From an uncultured Clostridia bacterium (GTDB lineage Bacteria > Bacillota > Clostridia > Christensenellales > Borkfalkiaceae), in contig CAMAHZ010000019.1 in the NCBI GenBank assembly GCA_945834965.1, positions 1 through 13,210 of the forward strand: a DNA stretch of 13,210 nucleotides. Reading direction: 5' to 3'. The notes under the pieces are model-generated. The model saw only the letters and a list, made by a program, of their open reading frames with translations. It was not told where the DNA came from and did no database searches. Made by a program: the position numbers and the translations under genes. Of this stretch, positions 1-6,476 are shown piece after piece (positions within the stretch are counted from its first letter, which is position 1; each line of letters begins with the position of its first letter).

Positions 1-9
1 AGGCTAAAT

Positions 10-375
10 ATGGCTTATAGGGGCGGCAACAACGGCGGAATGCAGAATATGATGAAACAGGCGCAGAAGATTCAAGAGCAGATGCAACTTGCGGAGCAGG
101 AATTAGACGAGATGGAAGTGCTCGGCTTTTCAGGCGGCGGCGAAGAAGGGGATGAAACCGTTTGCGTGTATATGAACGGCAAAAAGGTCATAAACGGCAT
201 AGAGTTCGGCAGTAAGATTTCCGAAATGGTAGACCTTTCCGACGAAGACGACGTTGAGATGTTGGAAGACCTTATTATGGCGGCAATCAACGACGGATAT
301 AAGAAGGCAGACGCCGCATACGACGAAAAGATGGGGCCTTTGGGTGTAAACTCTTCGCTTAAAGGCTTGTTATAA
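10..375 (+). CDS. ybaB: YbaB/EbfC family nucleoid-associated protein
   Basis: This 121-residue protein is a small DNA-binding, nucleoid-associated protein of the YbaB/EbfC family, which acts as a homodimer. The glycine- and asparagine-rich start runs into a heptad-like helix (about residues 11-36) with the typical NMMKQAQKIQEQM pattern. A Gly-rich turn (SGGGEEG) and beta strands follow, then a C-terminal helix. Length is close to the usual 100-115 residues. The ATG at 10 is the first available start. A TAA at 5-7 could be the stop of an upstream gene; dnaX is the usual neighbour, but too little sequence is present to tell. recR follows 21 nt later, and ybaB-recR is a very widely conserved pair, which supports the call. 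No promoter is visible in the few upstream bases, so it is probably transcribed from outside the window. Confidence 0.93.
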   Translation: MAYRGGNNGGMQNMMKQAQKIQEQMQLAEQELDEMEVLGFSGGGEEGDETVCVYMNGKKVINGIEFGSKISEMVDLSDEDDVEMLEDLIMAAINDGYKKADAAYDEKMGPLGVNSSLKGLL

Positions 376-396
376 TCTATACCTAAGAGGTAATTA

Positions 397-987
397 ATGG
401 ACGCATTTATAGAACCTATCGGAAGATTAATAAATGAGTTTACAAAGCTTCCCGGCGTCGGCAAAAAGACGGCGCAGAGATATGCTTATAAAATTATCGA
501 TATGTCCGAAGAAGACGCCAAGCTCTTTGCCGAGAGCATTTTAGAGTGCAAAAAAAAGGTACGCTATTGCTCTGTCTGCGGCAACTTTTCAGAAGAAGAC
601 ACCTGCGAGATATGCAAGCGCAGGGAAAAGTCGGTAATTTGCGTGGTTAAAGAGCCCAAGGACGTGGTTGCGCTTGAAAAACTCCGTGAATACAAGGGCG
701 TGTATCACGTTTTGCACGGCGTCATTTCCCCGATGGACGGCATAGGTCCTAACGATATAAGGATTAAGGAATTGCTTGCAAGGGTGGGCGAAGGCGTATC
801 CGAAGTAATAATTGCCACCAACCCCGACGTGGAAGGCGACGCAACGGCTATGTATATTGCAAAGCTTTTAAAACCGCTCGGCGTAAAGGTAACCAGGCTT
901 GCGCACGGCATACCCATCGGCGGCGAGATTGAGTACACCGACGAAGTTACTCTATCCCGCGCCTTCCTTGAGAGAAAACAAATCTGA
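397..987 (+). CDS. recR: Recombination mediator protein RecR
   Basis: RecR works with RecO (and RecF) to load RecA on SSB-coated single-stranded DNA at gaps. The 196-residue protein has the family's usual length and domain order. A helix-hairpin-helix motif (LPGVGKKTAQRYA, residues 18-30) is followed by a four-cysteine zinc finger (C58, C61, C70, C73), a Toprim domain from about residue 79 with the ATNPDVEGDATA segment at 140-151, and the C-terminal GIPIGGEIEYTDEVTL segment (171-185), which is strongly conserved in RecR. A good Shine-Dalgarno (AAGAGGT, 385-391) precedes the ATG. It follows ybaB by 21 nt, and gpsA starts 8 nt after its stop, so the three are likely co-transcribed. Nothing in it looks degenerate. 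Confidence 0.97.
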   Translation: MDAFIEPIGRLINEFTKLPGVGKKTAQRYAYKIIDMSEEDAKLFAESILECKKKVRYCSVCGNFSEEDTCEICKRREKSVICVVKEPKDVVALEKLREYKGVYHVLHGVISPMDGIGPNDIRIKELLARVGEGVSEVIIATNPDVEGDATAMYIAKLLKPLGVKVTRLAHGIPIGGEIEYTDEVTLSRAFLERKQI

Positions 988-995
988 GGCGTTAT

Positions 996-1988
996 ATGAA
1001 AATTTCAGTTTTAGGTTGCGGCAGATGGGGCAGTTTTATTGCCTGGTATCAGGCAACCGTTTTAAAAAACGACGTTATACTATACGGCGAAGAGGGAAGG
1101 CAGTCCTTTGATATATTAAAAAGAGACGGCAAAAACGAGTACGTCGCTTTGGATAAATCCATAACCTTAGTTTCCGATTTGGGTTACGCACTTGAAAACA
1201 GCGACTATATAATCATTTCCATAAGCTCGCAGTCTTTGCGTGAATTTATGGAAAAGGTTATAGAATATCCCGTGCAGGATAAGACATTTATTCTGTGTAT
1301 GAAGGGGTTAGAAGTTACGACGGGCAAACGCCTTTCTCAGGTTATGATTGAGAGCGGTATATCGCCTGAAAGGGTTGCCGTTTGGGTAGGACCCGGGCAC
1401 ATTCAGTCCTTTATTGCCGGCGTCCCTAACTGTATGGTTATCGACAGCGAAAACGAGCAGTTAAAAAAATATCTTGCCGAACAATTCAGCTCTAACCTTA
1501 TACGCTTTTATTACGGCGACGATTTAATCGGAACGGAAGTCGGCGCGGCGGCAAAGAACGTCTTGGGCATTGCCGCAGGGCTTTTGGACGGAACGGGCTA
1601 TACCACGCTTAAAGGTCCTTTAATGGCAAGGGGTGCGTTTGAAGTCGCAAGGCTTATAAAAGCTATGGGCGGCAATACGACGTCTGCCTACGGGCTTGCG
1701 CATTTAGGCGATTACGAAACGACGCTCTTTTCACCCTATTCCCATAACAGGGCGTACGGCGAAATGCTTGCAAAAGGCAAAAAGTTTGAAAAGCTTGCAG
1801 AAGGCGTAATGACTTCCAAGGCTATGGTGCTTTTGGGCGAACAGCTTAAAGTCGACCTTCCCATAACCCGTGCCGTGTACGAGATATGTTTTAACTCTCA
1901 CGGGTTTAACGAGAACGGCTCGCTCGATAGTATGGATATAATCTTACAGCTTTTCGACAGAAAGATTAAACCTGAGTTTTACGATTAA
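996..1988 (+). CDS. gpsA: NAD(P)-dependent glycerol-3-phosphate dehydrogenase (divergent)
   Basis: This enzyme reduces dihydroxyacetone phosphate to sn-glycerol-3-phosphate in the cytoplasm, the entry to phospholipid synthesis. The 330-residue protein shows an N-terminal Rossmann loop (GCGRWGS, residues 7-13), the Lys of CMKGLE (K103), the catalytic-type Lys of AAAKNV (K187), the AGLLDG segment (194-199), the Asp of HLGDY (D239) and the Asn-Arg pair of SHNRAYG (N251, R252), in family order. It is divergent. The usual GPSHAEE-type segment reads GPGHIQSF at 132-139, and the dinucleotide loop has Arg-Trp where many family members have Ser/Ala-Trp. Other 6-phosphogluconate-dehydrogenase-like reductases are possible, but the C-terminal motifs favour GpsA. 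The start overlaps a GAGG Shine-Dalgarno (986-989) at the end of recR. It ends with a 55-nt A+T-rich gap before typA. Confidence 0.88.
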   Translation: MKISVLGCGRWGSFIAWYQATVLKNDVILYGEEGRQSFDILKRDGKNEYVALDKSITLVSDLGYALENSDYIIISISSQSLREFMEKVIEYPVQDKTFILCMKGLEVTTGKRLSQVMIESGISPERVAVWVGPGHIQSFIAGVPNCMVIDSENEQLKKYLAEQFSSNLIRFYYGDDLIGTEVGAAAKNVLGIAAGLLDGTGYTTLKGPLMARGAFEVARLIKAMGGNTTSAYGLAHLGDYETTLFSPYSHNRAYGEMLAKGKKFEKLAEGVMTSKAMVLLGEQLKVDLPITRAVYEICFNSHGFNENGSLDSMDIILQLFDRKIKPEFYD

Positions 1989-1992
1989 TTAT

Positions 1993-2021
1993 TTTACTAA
2001 CACTAATTTAGATTTTAAACT
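1993..2021 (+). promoter_or_regulatory. Weak candidate sigma-A promoter upstream of typA
   Basis: TTTACT (1993-1998) and TAAACT (2016-2021) are 17 nt apart in the A+T-rich gap between gpsA and typA. Each matches four of six consensus positions, so this is only a weak candidate. Its placement just upstream of a strong typA ribosome-binding site (AAGGA, 2033-2037) is the main argument for it. Confidence 0.25.
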
Positions 2022-2043
2022 TTATTCAAAAAAAGGAAGATAT

Positions 2044-3876
2044 ATGTTAAGAAACGATTTAAGAAACGTTGCAATTATTGCACACGTAGACCACGGCAAA
2101 ACGACGCTTGTAGACGCAATGTTAAAGCAAAGCCACACCTTCCGCGAAAATCAAGCGGTTGAAGAAAGGGTAATGGACTCAGGCGATATCGAAAGAGAAA
2201 GGGGTATAACCATTCTCGCAAAGAACACTTCGTTGCACTACAACGGCGTAAAAATTAACGTGGTTGACACCCCGGGTCACGCAGACTTTTCGGGCGAAGT
2301 TGAAAGAGTTATGATGATGGTTAACGGCGTTTTGGTGCTTGTGGACGCGGCTGAAGGTCCTATGCCTCAAACCCGTTTCGTCGTGCAAAAGGCTCTCGAA
2401 ATGGGGCATAGACTCATTATCGTAGTTAACAAAATCGACCGTCCCGATGCCCGTTTAAACGAAGTGCAGGACGAGATTTTAGAGCTTTTGTTGGAGCTTG
2501 ACGCTTCCGACGAGCAGTTGGATTCCCCCGTCGTATGGTGTTCGGGAAGAGACGGCACGGCAACTTTGGATTTAAACACCCCCGGTAAGGACTTGACCCC
2601 GCTTTTTGAGACCATTTTAAACCACATTAAACCTATGGAAGTCGATACCGAAGGCGAAACGCAGCTTCTGTGCTCGTCAATCGACTATAACGAGTACGTC
2701 GGCAGAATAGGTATCGGGCGTATCGAAAGGGGGTCGGTTAAAGCAGGTTCTGCCGTTATGGTGACTAACTATAATAACCCCGGCTTTAAACAGCAGGGTA
2801 AAATCGTCAATCTATATCAGATTGAAGGTCTTGAAAGAGTACCCGTTGAAGAAGCTAAGGCAGGCGATATCGTATGTTTTAGCGGACTTGAAAAGATTAA
2901 CATCGGCGACACGGTCTGCTCGCTTACCTGTCCCGAACCCCATAAGTTTGTAAAGATTACCGAACCCACGGTAGAAATGACTTTCTCGGTAAACGATTCG
3001 CCGTTTGCGGGCAAGGAAGGTAAGTTCGTCACCACCCGTCACTTAAGGGACAGGCTGTTTAAAGAGCTTCTTCGCGACGTATCCTTAAGAGTCGAAGAAA
3101 CGGGCTCGGCAGATTCCTACCGAGTTTGCGGCAGGGGCGAAATGCACCTTTCGATTCTTATCGAAGAGATGCGCCGCGACGGTTACGAGTTTCAGGTTTC
3201 AACGCCTAAGGTTATGTACAAGACAATCGACGGCGTTAAGTGCGAGCCCGTTGAAAGACTTATCGTGGACGTGCCCGACGACGCTACAGGCGCGGTATTC
3301 CAGAGCATGGGCAACCGCAAGGGCGAGCTGTTGCATATGTCTGCAATCGGCACTCGTACCCGTTTGGAATTCTTAATTCCAGCAAGGGGCTTGTTCGGCT
3401 ATAAATCGGAATTCTTAACTTCGACCAAGGGCGAAGGTATTATGAGCAGCGTGTTCTACGAATACCAGCCGTACAAGGGCGATTTAAGCAGGCGTAACAC
3501 GGGTTCGCTCGTTGCGTTTGAAACGGGCGACGCTGTAACGTACGGACTTTTCAACGCACAGGGCAGGGGCACTCTCTTTATCGGCGCAGGTACGCCCGTT
3601 TACGAAGGTATGGTCATCGGCGAAAGCCCCAAATCCGACGATATAAACGTAAACGTCTGCAAGACTAAACACCTTACCAACACCCGTTCATCGTCGTCTG
3701 ACGACGCCTTAAGGCTTATCACCCCTAAGCGTATGAGTTTGGAAGAGTGCCTTGAGTTTATCGCCGACGACGAACTCTTGGAAATCACCCCCAAAAATAT
3801 CCGTATTCGCAAGAGAATACTCGACAGCGAACTTAGGGCAAAGGCAAACGCAAAGCTTAAAAAAGGCATAGAGTAA
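2044..3876 (+). CDS. typA: Translational GTPase TypA/BipA
   Basis: TypA/BipA is a ribosome-binding GTPase related to EF-G and LepA. It acts in ribosome assembly and stress or cold adaptation. The 610 residues match the family length. GTPase motifs are intact: G1 AHVDHGKT (13-20), G2 RGITI (53-57), G3 DTPGH (75-79) and G4 NKID (129-132). Domain II follows, then EF-G-like domains III and V (GRGEMHLSILIEEMRRDG is the diagnostic domain III stretch). The TypA-specific C-terminal domain contains RGTLFIGAGTPVYEGMVIGE and ends in the conserved RKRILD segment. ATG 2044 is preceded by AAGGA at good distance, and the first residues match the family N-terminus. A TfoX-domain gene starts 3 nt after the stop, implying one transcript. 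Confidence 0.98.
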   Translation: MLRNDLRNVAIIAHVDHGKTTLVDAMLKQSHTFRENQAVEERVMDSGDIERERGITILAKNTSLHYNGVKINVVDTPGHADFSGEVERVMMMVNGVLVLVDAAEGPMPQTRFVVQKALEMGHRLIIVVNKIDRPDARLNEVQDEILELLLELDASDEQLDSPVVWCSGRDGTATLDLNTPGKDLTPLFETILNHIKPMEVDTEGETQLLCSSIDYNEYVGRIGIGRIERGSVKAGSAVMVTNYNNPGFKQQGKIVNLYQIEGLERVPVEEAKAGDIVCFSGLEKINIGDTVCSLTCPEPHKFVKITEPTVEMTFSVNDSPFAGKEGKFVTTRHLRDRLFKELLRDVSLRVEETGSADSYRVCGRGEMHLSILIEEMRRDGYEFQVSTPKVMYKTIDGVKCEPVERLIVDVPDDATGAVFQSMGNRKGELLHMSAIGTRTRLEFLIPARGLFGYKSEFLTSTKGEGIMSSVFYEYQPYKGDLSRRNTGSLVAFETGDAVTYGLFNAQGRGTLFIGAGTPVYEGMVIGESPKSDDINVNVCKTKHLTNTRSSSSDDALRLITPKRMSLEECLEFIADDELLEITPKNIRIRKRILDSELRAKANAKLKKGIE

Positions 3877-3879
3877 GTT

Positions 3880-4188
3880 ATGGCGACTGACTTAAGCTAC
3901 GTTCAATTTGTGTGCGAATGCCTTAAGGGAGAAAGCCCCGAATACAAAAAGATGTTCGGCGAGTATATGGTGTATTTAGACGGCAAGCCCGTTTTGTTGG
4001 TGTGCGACAACACGGTTTTCGTTAAAAAGCATGCAAAGCTTTCCGACCTGTTGCGTGACGCCGACTGCGGATATCCCTACGACGGCGCAAAGGAACACTA
4101 TATTTTAGACGTAGAAAACGAAGAGTTGACTCAAGAAGTTATTCACATTTTAAAGGAAGTCACGCCGCTGCCCAAAAAAAGGAAATGA
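3880..4188 (+). CDS. Stand-alone TfoX N-terminal domain protein
   Basis: The 102-residue protein matches the TfoX N-terminal domain. KMFGEYMVYLDGKPVLLVCDN (residues 24-44) is the characteristic 'MFGxY..Y.dGk....v' core, and YPYDGAKEHYILD and a terminal helix follow. The domain is named after the competence regulator TfoX/Sxy of gamma-proteobacteria, but single-domain versions are widespread in Bacillota with no established function, so a role in DNA uptake should not be assumed. The C-terminus is basic (PKKRK). It begins 3 nt after typA and overlaps the next gene by 4 nt (ATGA), so it is translationally coupled on both sides. Such TfoX-domain and GNAT genes are often accessory passengers. Confidence 0.85.
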   Translation: MATDLSYVQFVCECLKGESPEYKKMFGEYMVYLDGKPVLLVCDNTVFVKKHAKLSDLLRDADCGYPYDGAKEHYILDVENEELTQEVIHILKEVTPLPKKRK

Positions 4189-4610
4189 AATTAATGCAGA
4201 ATTATACCGTTAAACACAATAGATTAACCGCCGAAGAGTTCATAGAACTCTGGCCAACAGGTTGGGGTAATCCGCCGTCATTACCGCAAACTGAGCTTGC
4301 AATGCAAAACTCACTATTCCGCGTTTCCGTCTACGACGGCGAAAGGGTGGTTGCAATGGCAAGGCTTATAGGCGACTTAGGGCTTTGCTACTATATCAAA
4401 GACGTAGTGGTAAGACCCGAATATCAAAAGATGGGCTTAGGTAAACTGCTTATAAACCAAATTATTAATTTTGTAAAAACTAAAGCTGTAAAAGGCACTT
4501 CCGTCTTTATTGAATTGTGTTCAAGACCCGATAAAGTAGGCTTTTACAAAAAACTCGGCTTAAGCGAAAACGACGGTCAGAGTATGAAATTACGAATTAA
4601 AGCTGAGTAA
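4185..4610 (+). CDS. GNAT family N-acetyltransferase
   Basis: A 141-residue GCN5-related acetyltransferase transferring an acetyl group from acetyl-CoA to an unidentified amine substrate. The acetyl-CoA binding motif A is clear: a strand (YYIKDVVVRPEY, 69-80) leads to the pyrophosphate loop QKMGLGKLL (81-89), which fits Q/RxxGxG. It is followed by the helix NQIINFVK. The C-terminal RPDKVGFYKKLGL (114-126) is the usual motif B with the Tyr next to the CoA sulphur. The start overlaps the upstream stop (ATGA) and has AAAGGA just before it. ATG at 4194 is an alternative that would lose three residues. Substrate cannot be read from the sequence; transfer to small molecules or to protein N-termini are both possible. 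Confidence 0.88.
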   Translation: MKLMQNYTVKHNRLTAEEFIELWPTGWGNPPSLPQTELAMQNSLFRVSVYDGERVVAMARLIGDLGLCYYIKDVVVRPEYQKMGLGKLLINQIINFVKTKAVKGTSVFIELCSRPDKVGFYKKLGLSENDGQSMKLRIKAE

Positions 4611-4646
4611 TCATAATTCATATATATAATTTTCACCGCATAGAAT
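4611..4646 (+). promoter_or_regulatory. Possible mother-cell sigma-E-type promoter for yabP
   Basis: The segment GCATAGAAT (4638-4646) resembles the sigma-E -10 consensus GCATACAnT. An ATA-containing element (TCATAATT, 4611-4618) lies upstream, but the spacing is a few bases longer than the usual 14-15 nt. In Bacillus subtilis yabP and yabQ are in the sigma-E regulon, which is why the site was examined. The match is partial and the region is A+T rich, so this is a low-confidence call. Confidence 0.25.
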
Positions 4647-4669
4647 AGTAAAAAAATCAAGGCGGTGAA
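4632..4669 (+). promoter_or_regulatory. Inverted repeat that includes the yabP ribosome-binding site
   Basis: TTCACCGC (4632-4639) and GCGGTGAA (4662-4669) are a perfect 8-bp inverted repeat separated by 22 A-rich bases. The right arm contains the GGCGGTGA Shine-Dalgarno of yabP, whose ATG is at 4673. If the RNA folds this way, the ribosome-binding site is paired. The alternative is a dyad operator in DNA. There is no T tract after it, so it is not a terminator. Confidence 0.45.
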
Positions 4670-4672
4670 GAT

Positions 4673-4927
4673 ATGGAACAGGCAGAAGGGCACGTCCTTA
4701 CAATCGAAAACAGAAAAAGGGTTACGGCAACGCAGATAGAGTCGGTAAACTCTTTTTCTTCGTCGCAGATAGTTTTGCAGTATCAGGGCGGAAAGATAGT
4801 AGTTGGCGGAAGCGATATGAAGATTACCGCCTTTTCCAAATCAAGCGGACAGTTTACTGCGCAGGGCACGATAGACGGCGTTAAGTATTCTCACGCAAGT
4901 TCCGGCATAAAAGGCTTATTCAAATAA
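4673..4927 (+). CDS. yabP: Sporulation protein YabP
   Basis: This 84-residue protein matches YabP, a small sporulation protein found almost only in endospore-formers and their relatives. The N-terminal segment LTIENRKRVTATQIESVNSF (residues 9-28) is the family signature (family members read 'l.lenRk.l.vtgV..V.sF'). Beta strands follow, with GGKIVVGGSDMKI and a TIDGVKYS segment. Family length is about 80-100 residues. In B. subtilis it is expressed in the mother cell during sporulation. The ribosome-binding site GGCGGTGA is strong but lies in an inverted repeat. Its stop overlaps the next start (TAATG), coupling it to yabQ. The yabP-yabQ-divIC order is the same as in Bacillus. Confidence 0.92.
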   Translation: MEQAEGHVLTIENRKRVTATQIESVNSFSSSQIVLQYQGGKIVVGGSDMKITAFSKSSGQFTAQGTIDGVKYSHASSGIKGLFK

Positions 4928-5325
4928 TGCAGGCGTTCATATTATTAACCTGCATACTCTGCGGAGTGGCGAGCGGCGTTTTGTACGACGTTTTGTATAT
5001 TGCCCGTACGATAGTCTGCGGCGTGGATAAGCAAAAGTACACGGTAAAGGATAAAATTTTTACGTTTTTTTGCGACCTGATTTACTTTGCGGTGTTTGCG
5101 TTAGCGTTCGTCTATATGTGTGTTTGCTTTGATTTTTACACGCTAAGGCTGTTTATGTTGATAGGTGCGGCGTTAGGAGTACTTATTTATTTAAAAAGTT
5201 TGCATTTATGTATTGATTTTTTAATAAAAAGAGTGTATAATAGTATAAACAAAAGTATATGGGGTAAAAAAGGTAGCTATGAAGGACGAAAAGCGCAACA
5301 AAATAGCCGTAGCAATAACCGTTAA
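4927..5325 (+). CDS. yabQ: Spore cortex biosynthesis protein YabQ
   Basis: YabQ is a membrane protein needed for spore cortex formation in B. subtilis. This copy has 132 residues, shorter than the Bacillus protein (about 210) but like many clostridial ones. Hydrophobic segments lie at about residues 2-20, 48-68 and 72-92, with the family's GVLYDVLYIAR segment at 17-27. The basic, Gln/Asn-rich tail (residues 112-132) is polar and poorly conserved. The start shares one base with the yabP stop. Its last 47 bases overlap the divIC coding region in another frame, and they also lie just downstream of a sigma-A-like promoter for divIC. The identification relies on the N-terminal motif and the synteny with yabP and divIC. 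Confidence 0.88.
   Translation: MQAFILLTCILCGVASGVLYDVLYIARTIVCGVDKQKYTVKDKIFTFFCDLIYFAVFALAFVYMCVCFDFYTLRLFMLIGAALGVLIYLKSLHLCIDFLIKRVYNSINKSIWGKKGSYEGRKAQQNSRSNNR
5213..5241 (+). promoter_or_regulatory. Sigma-A promoter inside yabQ, probably driving divIC
   Basis: TTGATT (5213-5218) and a perfect TATAAT (5236-5241) are separated by exactly 17 nt. The -35 matches four of six consensus bases. A transcript would start near 5248, giving a leader of about 30 nt before the divIC ATG at 5279. The hexamers lie within yabQ codons, so chance in an A+T-rich stretch remains possible, but spacing and position are good. Confidence 0.55.
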
Positions 5326-5578
5326 TATGGTATTGCTCGTATTCATTTTGGTTGCCATTATTATTGCCCAAATAGTTCAAATTTCTGTGCTCAGCCGTCG
5401 CAAGCAGGAGTTACAGGAGACTTATGCTATTTTACAGGTTGAAAAGGAAAACGCTGAAACGATAGAACAAAAGCTCGACGTGGACGAAAAGTTTAAAAAA
5501 TGGCTTTTGGAATACATTAACGTCTACGGCGATGAAGACCCTTTAAACGTACTTCCCGACGGCGTAGTAATCAAATGA
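5279..5578 (+). CDS. divIC: Septum formation initiator, DivIC/FtsB family
   Basis: A 99-residue bitopic membrane protein of the DivIC/FtsB/FtsL type, part of the divisome that links FtsZ to septal peptidoglycan synthesis. It has a short basic cytoplasmic N-terminus (MKDEKRNK), one transmembrane segment (about residues 9-33) and an external coiled coil (about 35-65, SRRKQELQETYAILQVEKENAE). The short C-terminal domain has KKWLLEYINVYGDEDP in place of the family's 'e..ArE.y.m...gE' pattern. The ATG at 5279 has AAAAAAGGT upstream and lies inside the 3' end of yabQ. The 47-bp overlap is larger than usual, but both proteins look intact. It overlaps ppx by 4 nt (ATGA). The neighbourhood makes DivIC more likely than FtsL. 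Confidence 0.85.
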   Translation: MKDEKRNKIAVAITVNMVLLVFILVAIIIAQIVQISVLSRRKQELQETYAILQVEKENAETIEQKLDVDEKFKKWLLEYINVYGDEDPLNVLPDGVVIK

Positions 5579-6438
5579 AATTAGGTGTTATAGATATCGG
5601 TTCAAATTCCGTTCGCCTTATGTTATGGGCGGACGGAAAAACTTTATATAAAAAACTGCAAACGACTCGTTTAGGCGACGGGCTTTCGTTCTCGACCAAG
5701 CTTAAGGAAGAAGCAATTAAAAGGACGGTTTGTGCCGTTGCCGACTTTAAACGGCAGGCGGAAGAAGACGGTGCTGACGCCGTTTACGCCTATGCGACCG
5801 CCGCCGTCCGTTCTTCCGAAAACGGTGGTGATTTCGTGTCCGCAGTATTCAATAACTGCGGCATAGTAGTGGACGTATTGAGCGGCGAGCAGGAAGCCGC
5901 CGTGTCCTTAGCAGGCGCTTTAGGCGGTGGTGACGGCGGTATAATCGACGTGGGCGGCGCAAGCACGGAAGTAACCGTCCGCTCGGGCGGCAAGGTCGTA
6001 TATTCCCACAGCGCAAACGTAGGTACCGTCCGCATACTCGACGCGGCAGGGCGCAACCTTGAAAAGATTAAAGAGTTCGTTTCGGGCAAAATAAAAGAGT
6101 ACGGTGAAGAGAAATTTCCTGCCGTTAAATTTTATGCGGTTGGCGGTACGGCTTCGCGTTTAGGTGCGGTCAAGCACGGTTTAACGGAGTATCAGCCGCA
6201 GATAATTAACGGAACTATCCTTTTGGCGAGTGAAATTCACGGCTTTGCAAAAAAACTTACGACCTTACCCGTTGAAGAGATTAAGCGCACGACTATATGC
6301 CAAAACTCGGCAGACTTAATAGGCGGCGGTGCGGAATTGCTCGCTATGGTTATGGACAAGTTCGGAATCGAGAGTATAACAGTATCCGAAAGCGACAACT
6401 TGGAAGGATACTTAGCCGAAAAAATTTTAAAGCAATAA
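5575..6438 (+). CDS. ppx: Ppx/GppA family phosphatase (exopolyphosphatase-like)
   Basis: A 287-residue ASKHA-fold protein of the Ppx/GppA family, which hydrolyses polyphosphate ends or the 5'-phosphate of pppGpp. The motifs are in order: IDIGSNSVRL (residues 6-15), the catalytic Glu region SGEQEA (E107), the second phosphate loop DVGGASTEV (125-133) and a third glycine-rich motif AVGGTASRLGAV (188-199). It ends with the usual C-terminal helix of the single-module form; there is no HD or extra C-terminal domain, so it is the short type of about 300 residues. The late segment reads SESDNLEGYL where the family usually has SD.GLREG, so the Arg is missing. It starts at the divIC stop (ATGA) with no clear Shine-Dalgarno, so translation probably depends on coupling. 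Substrate preference is not readable. Confidence 0.9.
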   Translation: MKLGVIDIGSNSVRLMLWADGKTLYKKLQTTRLGDGLSFSTKLKEEAIKRTVCAVADFKRQAEEDGADAVYAYATAAVRSSENGGDFVSAVFNNCGIVVDVLSGEQEAAVSLAGALGGGDGGIIDVGGASTEVTVRSGGKVVYSHSANVGTVRILDAAGRNLEKIKEFVSGKIKEYGEEKFPAVKFYAVGGTASRLGAVKHGLTEYQPQIINGTILLASEIHGFAKKLTTLPVEEIKRTTICQNSADLIGGGAELLAMVMDKFGIESITVSESDNLEGYLAEKILKQ

Positions 6439-6440
6439 AA

Positions 6441-6455
6441 GCCGTATAACACGGC
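6441..6455 (+). other. Small hairpin between ppx and the M50-like gene
   Basis: GCCGT and ACGGC form a 5-bp stem with a 5-nt loop, followed by a short, interrupted T-rich stretch. It is too short for a confident terminator and may only attenuate or stabilise the message between the two genes. Confidence 0.3.
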
Positions 6456-6476
6456 GATTTACGTTTTAGGGGAATA

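Noticed and set aside
899..1111. Frame of 70 codons across the recR-gpsA junction
   Set aside because: A shadow in another frame of two well-supported genes.
5279..5325. Frameshift or fusion between yabQ and divIC
   Set aside because: Both proteins look complete, with a Shine-Dalgarno for divIC; the 47-bp overlap is explained by the divergent yabQ tail.
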